Part shown: positions 26,126-34,600 of the stretch, in pieces
Layout of the letters: each line of letters starts with the position of its first letter
Position numbering within the stretch: position 1 is the first letter of the stretch
Origin: JANQLU01 sp964434955
Lineage (GTDB): Bacteria; Planctomycetota; Planctomycetia; Pirellulales; Pirellulaceae
NCBI GenBank assembly: GCA_964434955.1
Contig: CAYSXI010000032.1
Span: 1 to 36,196, forward strand
Length of the DNA: 36,196 bases
Direction: 5' to 3'
The notes under the pieces: model-generated
Database searches by the model: none
Seen by the model: only the letters and a program-made list of their open reading frames with translations
Told to the model about the DNA's origin: nothing
Translations under genes and position numbers: made by a program

Positions 26126-29100
26126 GGATCAATTAACTTCTCAAGGTGCAATTTCAACTTTCGTTCCAGACAAGCACGCAGGTCGGCTACCATATCGCCG
26201 GTTGCGCCACGAAACTTGCTGGCTCCTTCTTCCTCGTAGAGGTTTTGAGCGAGGTCATATCGTCGTACATAGTTGGCTGCTTCAAACGGACCCAGTTTCT
26301 GAATATCAGGTGGCAACCAGTGCTTCTTGAGATCGTCAACCTCCGTATCCACAAAGACGCGCGTTTGATAATTGTTATTCTTGAAGAGGTGGATACCCCG
26401 CTCTTTGACAAACATCGGAAAGGCCGACGCGCCTCGAACGCGAAATGCCAATCCGATAGTTTCAGGTTTCGATTCGATTGCTTTCGTCAACTCAGCAAAA
26501 TGCTCCAACTGGGCTACCGACGATTCAACCTTGTCCTCAGGCTTCGCCTCGATCCCCACCAGGAAATCCTTGTCGGGTCCGTTTTCTTTACGATAACGCT
26601 TGAGCAAGAATTGCGATTCGACGTTTAAGTTTCTATGATTCGCGAAGCCCACATAACTTTCGAACAATCGTTGAACCAACGACATGTCGCGCCCGAACAC
26701 CATTAACAGGATGGTTTTCGGGTCATCACGGGAATCAAAGTTGTAAATCTCGAAAAGGGTGTCATTGATTCGCGCGTGGTGTTCGCGAATCTCCTGGTCG
26801 AGTTTTTCCGGATCGGCCGATTCTTGCACAAAGTACCGCGCCAAACATTGATCCTCGTAGGAAAAAATGGTTCGCCCCAAAGCGACTATTTTCTCGACCT
26901 GACGCTCGTACACCTCCAATTCCTGGCGTTCTGCCCACAACCATTTTTGTGCCTCGGCGTCTTCGTAGCGTTTGCGTTTGCGACTAGCACGCAGCCGTCG
27001 TTCAAATTCGTTTTGCAGTCGGAAGTACTCGTTTTTCATACGCACGACGATGGGCGCATTGATCAGTTTCTGGACCCTTCGGCGCAAATGCCAAAGGTTG
27101 GTCATTTGCACAACCGTTTCCTTGGAATCTTCTCGCTCGCCCGCATTGGGCGGTGTGACCGAGAAGCCAAAATTCAGTTTAGCGCCTTTAGCTTTGATTT
27201 CGACGTCCACGCGATTTTCCTGCGGCTGCTGATTGAGCTTTTCCGCCAGCGGTTGAACCATGTTTTCCTGGATGAAACGCTGCAGGGGGCGGGCGCCGTA
27301 TCGTGGATCGCGGCCGGTTTCGGCAATCAACGACGCCGCCGATGAATCAACTTTGACGCCAACGTTTCGAAACCAAATCCCTTCGCGGCGAAGGAGTTTT
27401 TCCAACTCGCGATCCACAACACGGCGAACGGTTTCAAGACTCAAAGGCGAAAAAGGGATAATCGCATCGATTCGGTTGTACAGTTCAGGGCGAATGTGTT
27501 TTTGCACTTCGGATTCAAAGTGTTCTCGCGCCCGATCCGTATCCTCCGTGTCCGACGCAACACGAAACCCGAAACTCTGGTTATTGAAATTTTGAGCACC
27601 TATGTTCGACGTCATGATAATGATGGTCGTCGAAAAATCTGTCAGCCGCCCTTTCCCATCCGTCAATCGGCCTTCGCTGAGCACTTGAAGCAACAAGTCA
27701 AAAAAAGTCGGATGAGCCTTTTCGAACTCGTCGAGCAGAAGGACGCTGAACGGATTCTGGCGAACCTTACCAGTCAAGACACCCGAGTCGCTTCCCAGGC
27801 CACCGAAAAGTCGATTGACACTTACGGAATCCGAGTATTCACTCATGTCGATTCGAATCATCCGCTGGGGATCACCATACATGAACTCCGCAATCGACTT
27901 TGCCATCTCCGTCTTTCCGACGCCGGTCGGGCCAATAAACAGGAATGAAGCAATTGGCTTGCGCGTCGGGGTCAGTTCGGATTTGATCGCAGCCATCAAG
28001 TCCACGACTTTTTGAACCGCATCGGACTGCCCGATCACTCTCTCCGAAATCCATTTTTCCGTTGCACGGGAATCAAGCGGAATCCGATTGTCCAGGAGGA
28101 ATTCGGGCATCCCCGTTTCCGCAGCAAAGGCTTTCGTCACTGCGCCCGCCCCAATGGGGGTTTCTGGTTCGTGATCGCGAATCAAATTGCGCAAAAATCG
28201 GACCTGCCGCGACGGTGAGGCGGAATAGGTCGCGTACCTTTGATGAAACGACTCCATTTTTTGAAGTGCTTTGTCGTCGACGGAGGCACCTTCCGCGATA
28301 ACAACGCGACGATAAATCTTGAGTTTCGTTTCCTGATCCGGAGCCTCCATTGTCACCTGCTGGAACACGCGGAGCATTTCCGGGTCGCGTTTCTCAATCA
28401 GGCTCATTTCGTCGGGAGTGCATTCTGCGACAATTTGCACGGAACCCTTTTGAATGTGTGACTTGAAGAAAGACGCGATGCCTTGCTGCTGGTATTGAGA
28501 CTTTCCAACATCCATTAACTCGCTCAAACTGCCAACATGCAAAACCGCATCGCGCTTCATCAACTCCTCAATGATCTTCTGGCACCGTTCCTGCCACTGC
28601 CCGAAACCGGACATCCCTGCCACGATCCTGGCTCCATTGGTCTCCCAAAACTCCAGGTGCTCGACTCCGTAGATCTTCCGAGTTTGCGCTAACTCACGCA
28701 CAACACCGGTCTTTCCGCAACCGGACGGTCCAACAATCAGGACGCTGTTTTTTGCCGGCGGAGCCAACCCGTTCGCTACCGCCTCCTTTTCGCGAAAAAC
28801 TTCGTAGGCCCGAAACGTGGAGGCCGACTGACTGCGCACAGCAACTTTTCGAAGCTCCGATTCGCGCTCCGTTTCGGACACTCGTCCGGCCGCTATTTCT
28901 TTGAGGGTCGGCAGCTCCAAGTCAAACTCGTGCTCCACCAATTCGATCTCGCCGAAGCGGTTCAGCTCCATCAAATTCCAGAATGAAGACAACGTTCGAT
29001 CGCGAGCGAGCGCAGCCCGAATCTCCCGACGAACATCGCCGGCAAACTTTTCGTCATCCTTGCCTACTCGAAGAACTTCGATATCCAGCGAAGGGACGTA

Positions 29101-29436
29101 TGCGATCACGTGTCGGTCGTCCGGCTGCCATACCAGGTAGTGAAATTCCTGTTCGATGGGTTCTTTCCATAACTTCGCCTTTTTTTGCAGCGAAGGCGGC
29201 TCGAGCCGAACACGAATGGATTGGATTTCTGGCGTCACGTTCAATCTTCGCCAATGCAGCTGTCGCTGTTCCAATCCTTCCGTGATTTCGACGATGCGTT
29301 CGCGCAGCTGCCGTGACAACGGTGAGTCTTCTTCGGACAGGCGATTGATTTCTGGATACAGAAGCGGAATCCAAAGACAGGCGTCTGGCCGAAGTGATTG
29401 GCGTGCAAAAACAGTACGATGATTGAAACGAGGCAT
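26116..29436 (-). CDS. Clp/HSP100-like double AAA+ ATPase with release-factor-like C-terminus, first gene of the operon
   Basis: 1106 residues. N-terminal module about 1-190. Ring 1: Walker A GPSGCGKT (236-243), pore loop GMSGFGQW (274-281, Phe instead of Tyr), and Walker B lost (VLHVGSL, Gly302-Ser303 where Asp-Glu is expected), so it may bind but not hydrolyse ATP. A TGMPEFLL junction leads directly to ring 2, as in ClpA, with no middle domain. Ring 2: GPTGVGKT (502-509), LLLDEFEKAHP, MTSNIG, FGF (622-624), ELYNRID (Arg655), GARPLQR (Arg716); GYVG is absent. The tail (about 780-1106) has charged helices (780-900), then PKTILLMVFGRD, RLFESYVGFANHRNLNVE, and FRVRGASAFPMFVKERGIH (998-1016), a PCRF-like order, and ends with YVRRYDLAQNLYEE. 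GGQ is absent. Confidence 0.9.
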   Translation of the reverse strand: MPRFNHRTVFARQSLRPDACLWIPLLYPEINRLSEEDSPLSRQLRERIVEITEGLEQRQLHWRRLNVTPEIQSIRVRLEPPSLQKKAKLWKEPIEQEFHYLVWQPDDRHVIAYVPSLDIEVLRVGKDDEKFAGDVRREIRAALARDRTLSSFWNLMELNRFGEIELVEHEFDLELPTLKEIAAGRVSETERESELRKVAVRSQSASTFRAYEVFREKEAVANGLAPPAKNSVLIVGPSGCGKTGVVRELAQTRKIYGVEHLEFWETNGARIVAGMSGFGQWQERCQKIIEELMKRDAVLHVGSLSELMDVGKSQYQQQGIASFFKSHIQKGSVQIVAECTPDEMSLIEKRDPEMLRVFQQVTMEAPDQETKLKIYRRVVIAEGASVDDKALQKMESFHQRYATYSASPSRQVRFLRNLIRDHEPETPIGAGAVTKAFAAETGMPEFLLDNRIPLDSRATEKWISERVIGQSDAVQKVVDLMAAIKSELTPTRKPIASFLFIGPTGVGKTEMAKSIAEFMYGDPQRMIRIDMSEYSDSVSVNRLFGGLGSDSGVLTGKVRQNPFSVLLLDEFEKAHPTFFDLLLQVLSEGRLTDGKGRLTDFSTTIIIMTSNIGAQNFNNQSFGFRVASDTEDTDRAREHFESEVQKHIRPELYNRIDAIIPFSPLSLETVRRVVDRELEKLLRREGIWFRNVGVKVDSSAASLIAETGRDPRYGARPLQRFIQENMVQPLAEKLNQQPQENRVDVEIKAKGAKLNFGFSVTPPNAGEREDSKETVVQMTNLWHLRRRVQKLINAPIVVRMKNEYFRLQNEFERRLRASRKRKRYEDAEAQKWLWAERQELEVYERQVEKIVALGRTIFSYEDQCLARYFVQESADPEKLDQEIREHHARINDTLFEIYNFDSRDDPKTILLMVFGRDMSLVQRLFESYVGFANHRNLNVESQFLLKRYRKENGPDKDFLVGIEAKPEDKVESSVAQLEHFAELTKAIESKPETIGLAFRVRGASAFPMFVKERGIHLFKNNNYQTRVFVDTEVDDLKKHWLPPDIQKLGPFEAANYVRRYDLAQNLYEEEGASKFRGATGDMVADLRACLERKLKLHLEKLIDPWN

Positions 29437-29637
29437 ACGATATCTAGGGGCTTGTTGGTCTCAACGATTTTCTGCTCTGTCGCACAGGTTTACAATTGGC
29501 TGGAAATGCCTGGGGCCGTGGCGAGTTCTTGCGACTGGGCTCCCAATGAGAACCTCTTGGAATTGAAAACAGACTGAATTCAATTTTTTGGTTGAGCAAG
29601 AGAAGATTCAAGAAGATGCTTCGGGTTAATATAGGAC
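29437..29637. promoter_or_regulatory. Divergent intergenic region upstream of the AAA+ operon and the sulfatase
   Basis: 201 bases separate the two divergent starts, so it must hold the promoter of the AAA+ operon. I find no hexamer pair with normal spacing. Leftward, TTGAGA and TAGATA occur only 12 bases apart; rightward, TAATAT lies directly before the sulfatase GTG. A sigma-54 or ECF-type promoter is possible, but none is evident. No heat-shock inverted repeat (CIRCE) is seen, which argues against HrcA control of the Clp-like genes. Confidence 0.3.
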
Positions 29638-31614
29638 GTGTCCGAAAACCCGAGGTTCGTCCAACGTCAGCATTTATTGAAAAAAATGAACATGATCACG
29701 CCGCTTTTGAAAACCAACCTTGATTCGATCATCAAGGATCTGTCCGCATTCGGCAAACATGCACTTTGGTTGCTGGCCACGCTGATTTTTGTCCTTCAAA
29801 TTGCTGATAACCAACCGGCCCATGCCGATGAACGTCCAAACTTCGTCTGGTTGATCTCGGAAGATAACTCCAAGCACTACCTCAAGCTATTTGATCAACA
29901 CGGGGCTGACACTCCCAATATTCGCCGCTTGGCTGAATCGGGACTCGTTTTTGAGAATGCCTATTCGAACAGCCCCGTTTGCAGTGTTGCGCGAACGACA
30001 CTTCTGACGGGATGCTACGCTCCACGTATCGGCGCCCAGTATCATCGGCGCGCGAAGCTGGTGCCGATGCCGAAGGGCTTGAATCCATTCCCCCAGTATC
30101 TTCGCGAAGCCGGTTATTACACAACCAATCGCCGCAAAACGGATTACAACGTCGTCGCAGGCAAAAAAATCTGGAATGAGTCCTCGAATCGGGCGAGTTG
30201 GAGAAATCGCAAACCCGGTCAGCCATTTTTTCACAAACAGAGTTTTTCGGTCTCCCACGAAGGCTCACTCCATTTTCCTCGTCGCGTCTTCGAAAACGAA
30301 AAGACGAATACCGATCCAAAATCGGTTTTTGTGCATCCCTACCACCCCGACACCAAAGTCTTCCGATACACCAATGCCCGCTATCGGGATCGAATCATGA
30401 TGATGGACGAGCAGGTCGGTAAAGTCATCAAGCAACTTGAAGATGACGGACTTTTGGACACGACATTCATCTTTTACTTTGGCGACCACGGAGGCGTTTT
30501 GCCACGAAGCAAGGGCTATGCTTACGAAACCGGTGTGCACGTCCCGCTCGTTGTCCATATTCCCACGAAGTTTCGCCATCTCGTGGATCAAAAGCCTGGC
30601 AGTAAAGTCGGGGGTTTTGTCAGTTTTATCGACTTTGGTCCGACTTTGCTCAACCTGGCAGGCATTGGAGTCAACAAGGAGTTTGACGGACGGCCATTCT
30701 TGGGCGAAGGCGTAAAAAGCGATGATGTCGAGAAGCGCAACGAAGTCTTCTGCTATGCAGACCGATTTGACGAAAAGTACGATCTCGTTCGGACCATTCG
30801 GAAAGGGAAATTCAAATACATTCGAAATTATCAACCATTTAACTTCGACGGCCTGCAAAACAACTATCGGTACAAAATGCTCGCCTACCAGGAATGGCGG
30901 CAACTCTACCGACAAGGAAAACTCAATAAAGCCCAAAGCCATTTCTTCGAGCCTCGACCTGCCGAAGAACTCTACGACCTCGAGAACGACCCCTACGAAA
31001 TCAACAATCTTGCGAAAAAAGAGGCTTATCGCGAGACGCTAGAACTCTTGCGCGATCGCCTCACCCAACACGTCAAATCAACGCGCGACTTGAGCTTTTT
31101 CCCAGAGAACTATCTTGTTGAAAACGCATTTCAAAACCCGACCGGGTTTGGAAAAACAAATGAAAAACGAATCGCTGAGCTTGTTGACATTGCGAATCTC
31201 AGCCTGGAATCGTCCGGGCAAAAACGTTCACGATTGAGCCAAGCCATCAACTCGAACGATCCGATTAAGCGATACTGGGGCTGGATTTCCTGCACTGCCG
31301 GCCGCGTCGAAAGTTCTGACTTCCTGCTCAAGCAAATCCAAGAGATCAAGCAAGGCGAAAACGTTTTGGTCCGAGTTCGGGCTGCGGAATATGGAGCAAT
31401 TGTTCATAAAAAGGATGCGACGAAGGCGATCGTCGATTGTTTAAAAGAATCCAAAGACGGCGTCGAAGCGAGCTTGATTCTCAACACCCTCGTTTTGCTT
31501 CGTGACGGATCAACAGGACTCAAGTTTGAAGTCAAGAAATCGGACCTAAACTCGGATGTCCTGAAGAACGACAACGTCAAAAGACGCCTGCAATACTTGA
31601 CGGAAATCAAATAA
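29638..31614 (+). CDS. Secreted sulfatase (formylglycine type) with HEAT-like C-terminal tail
   Basis: Hydrolyses sulfate esters, probably of polysaccharides, in the periplasm or outside the cell. 658 residues from the GTG at 29638 (an agga box precedes it; ATG 29686 is an alternative). The signal segment is HALWLLATLIFVLQI with cleavage near AHADE. The sulfatase domain starts at RPNFVWLISEDNS (metal Asp76-Asn77). The maturation motif is CSVAR (Cys115), differing from canonical CxPSR; Cys115 would become formylglycine. YFGDHGGVLPR supplies the later metal Asp and His. The subdomain ends with ELYDLENDPYEINNLA. Residues about 480-658 are helical repeats (RVRAAEYGAIVHKKDATKAIVDCL, SLILNTLVLL) resembling HEAT repeats, as in other planctomycete sulfatases. 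Confidence 0.92.
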   Translation: MSENPRFVQRQHLLKKMNMITPLLKTNLDSIIKDLSAFGKHALWLLATLIFVLQIADNQPAHADERPNFVWLISEDNSKHYLKLFDQHGADTPNIRRLAESGLVFENAYSNSPVCSVARTTLLTGCYAPRIGAQYHRRAKLVPMPKGLNPFPQYLREAGYYTTNRRKTDYNVVAGKKIWNESSNRASWRNRKPGQPFFHKQSFSVSHEGSLHFPRRVFENEKTNTDPKSVFVHPYHPDTKVFRYTNARYRDRIMMMDEQVGKVIKQLEDDGLLDTTFIFYFGDHGGVLPRSKGYAYETGVHVPLVVHIPTKFRHLVDQKPGSKVGGFVSFIDFGPTLLNLAGIGVNKEFDGRPFLGEGVKSDDVEKRNEVFCYADRFDEKYDLVRTIRKGKFKYIRNYQPFNFDGLQNNYRYKMLAYQEWRQLYRQGKLNKAQSHFFEPRPAEELYDLENDPYEINNLAKKEAYRETLELLRDRLTQHVKSTRDLSFFPENYLVENAFQNPTGFGKTNEKRIAELVDIANLSLESSGQKRSRLSQAINSNDPIKRYWGWISCTAGRVESSDFLLKQIQEIKQGENVLVRVRAAEYGAIVHKKDATKAIVDCLKESKDGVEASLILNTLVLLRDGSTGLKFEVKKSDLNSDVLKNDNVKRRLQYLTEIK

Positions 31615-31615
31615 A

Positions 31616-31642
31616 AAACCCGGCCGACAAACGACCGGGTTT
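31616..31642 (-). terminator. Terminator shared by convergent genes, stronger leftward
   Basis: aaacccgg (31616-31623) pairs with ccgggttt (31635-31642) across 11 bases. Read leftward it is followed by a T-rich tract (ggtttttt then attt), a good terminator for the PEP-CTERM gene ending at 31662. Rightward, after the sulfatase stop, the T run is too short for a strong site. Confidence 0.75.
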
Positions 31643-31661
31643 CAACAGGGGTTAGCAGGTT

Positions 31662-34600
31662 CTAGACCTTACCGGCAATTTCCAGTCGCTTTCTGACCCG
31701 TCGACCCGCCAGGCAGGCTACCAGCAAGACCGCCATGCAGATTGCATTTGACGTCGGTTCTGGAACGGCCGTGAACAACGATACGTCGTTGCCGTCGCCC
31801 GCCTTGTAACTGATCATCAGATCAAGACCGTTAAAGTTGCCGACCACGTCGCCTTCATTGAGTCCCCAGAAATCGCCAATCTGTTGACCGTCGATTTCAG
31901 CAATCAGGAATTCGTCGTTGCCCGTCAATTCGAAACCGTCCCACATGGCGACGTCTAGCTGGCCATTCAACGTCAAGTCACCGCGAACGATCAACTTGTC
32001 GTAATCGCCGAGCTGCATACCACCAAGCTCAATCAGGGTTTCCGATCCTAGCGTGACGTCGCCACCAAATTCGGCAACACCGGGGCTCGAACCAACATCC
32101 AGGGTGCCCAGGATTTCAAGTTCGCCGGTGCCGTTGTATCCATAGCCAAAGTAGTCATCAAAAACAATCAGCTTGGAGCCTGAGAGAATATTGAGGTCTC
32201 CAAACTGATGGAGATCACCCAGAAGCGACAGATTCGAGTTTCCGCCAATTCCAATCGTGCCGTCATTGTTGATGTTGCCGTAAACATCGGCATCGCCAAG
32301 TGCCACCGAGAACTGCCCGTCGTTTTGCATTCCACGATCGAAACGAATCAATGCGTTGCGAGCCGTAAACAATCCGTCCGTTTCATTGACCAGATTGCCT
32401 TCAAACTCAATTTCTGAAGTACTCGAACTGGTTCCGACGACATCAATCCGCCCAAAATTGGAATGGGATGCGTCAAAAGTTGAAAAGCGAATTCGATTGC
32501 CGGCCGCAACCCTCAGTTCGGCGTCTGTGGCGTTGAGTAAGCTTCCTTGAACGGAGCCATCACCGAGAATGGTTCCGCCGTTGTTCCAGACGATCTGGTT
32601 GGTCAAAGAGTTGAGGCTACCTGATAGGTTATCCATCTCGTTCACATCGACGACTTGCCCCGCCAGCACATCGACTTGACCAATGATCTCGGAACCAACC
32701 GATTTATTGATCGCTTTGAATTCATCAAAACTGGTCGAACCGAACTGGAGAGTTCCAGCATTCAGGTTGACCGTACCTGCGGCGTCCAAACTGAACTGCC
32801 CGGTTACCGAAAGCGAACCGCCGTCCAGTTGAACGAGACCCGTTCCATTGTGGCCAACCCTCAGATTCCCATCCGCATTGACTCGGCCACCCGCGATCAT
32901 CAGCGTCCCGGAGGAGAAACCGGTCGAAGCATTCATGCCGTCAGAGACGTCAATATCTCCGGTTTCAACGTTTAGTCGACCATTGGCTCCGACGGTCAAC
33001 GTATCTTGGTAGTCCATCGTCGACCCGCCGTTCAGATTCAATGTGGACGTGCCGGAAACCGAATCCAAATTGAAGGATGCGACCCCGGAATTGAATGACC
33101 CGTTTTCGATGTTGACGGTACCCGCATTGAAGCTGAATACGCTGCCCGAGTTGTCAAAGTCTCCGTTCACGGTCGAAATGCCGCCGTTGACGTTGACTGT
33201 GCCACCCGATGTATTCGTCAAATCCCCTGAGTCAAAAACACCTGCCAAATCGAGCGTTCCGTTCGAACCGATCGTGAATCCATCGGCAAAATTTGCGGAT
33301 CCGCCGCTGTCGATGTTTAGGGTGACGCCAGCATAAGTCGAATCAAGCGTGTAGGACGTTGTTCCCGGATCGAAAACGCCATTGTTGACAACCATCGATC
33401 CTGAGCGGAAGTCGAAGCTTCCACCGGAAGTGTGATTAAAACTCCCAGTCGATAGGGTCCCGCCGTTGATCAACAATGTGCCGTTGGCACCAACTCGGGT
33501 CACGCCATCGACATTGACGGTTCCGCCGTAAGTCGAAAGCATGTTCGTGTTCATTCCTGCGGTTGCCGTATGCGTCGAGTCGACGTTCAACTCACCCGTC
33601 GAGACATTCAGGGTTCCATTTGCGTAGAGTCGAGTATCACCCGAAATATTGGCCAACCCTTGATTCGTGATATTGGTCGTCCCGTTACCGTTAACTGATT
33701 GAAACCAATCGCTATTCAGCTCGGAACCGACGCCGTCAATATTTACCGTTGCCACGGATCCGCTGTTCCGGGCAATGAACAATCCGTAGCCCGATCCGGA
33801 GTTAAATTTTCCGCCACTTAGAATGTTTAGTTCGCCAGTGCCGGTGTACCCAACGTAGTCGTAATAGGTCCCGTTGAAGACGCCACCATTGGAAACGGTC
33901 ATTGTGCCGTCGCCGGCATACCCGACATACAAGTAGCCCGTGGAATCTAACGTTGAACCCGCGCCGTCGACGACAACGGTCCCATTCGAACCCGCTTGAT
34001 TGCCGGCGTACAAAACGTAGCTCGATATCGAGGCTCCGTTTTGAACCCCAAGCGATGCGTTACCGGTGTCACCTACATTCAGAGTGTTCGACAGCGAATA
34101 GCTTGACCCGTTCATCAAGTTCAAGCCAGTCGTCCCGCCGGTTGAATCGAGTGTCAACGACGTGATGCTTCCTAGATCCAGCGTTCCGCCATTGATCGAG
34201 AGCGTTCCGCCGTCATGGCTGAATATGCCACCCGCGTTGCTGGTAAAGTTCTGTGTTCTTAGCTCACCACCATTGAGATTAAGCGTTCCCGTTGCATCCA
34301 ACACGGTCGAACCGGCAACGTTCGTCAGGCCTCCACTCATCGTCAATACACCGGTGCTCAACCCGCCTGTGATGGTTGAACCTGTATTGATATCGAGCGA
34401 GCCGGTATTGACGTAGATCGTTCCGTTGCTGGAAACCGTTGTCGTTCCTGCAACGGCCGTCAGGCCATCATTCTGAATGGTAAGGCTCCCGTTGCCGCCG
34501 CCAAAAGTCAGGTCATTGTTGACGTTCCAAGCCGAACCGGCCCCGTCAACGACACCAACCCCGTTTTCGTCATAGCCGCTAGCCCCATTGTAGGTAATCG

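Noticed and set aside
20400..29436. ClpB disaggregase or ClpV of a type VI secretion system
   Set aside because: No middle domain, no Clp N-domain, ring-2 GYVG missing, and no tss/tse genes nearby.
29437..29637. CIRCE or sigma-32-type heat-shock element for the AAA+ operon
   Set aside because: No inverted repeat of CIRCE form and no matching hexamers at the right spacing were found.
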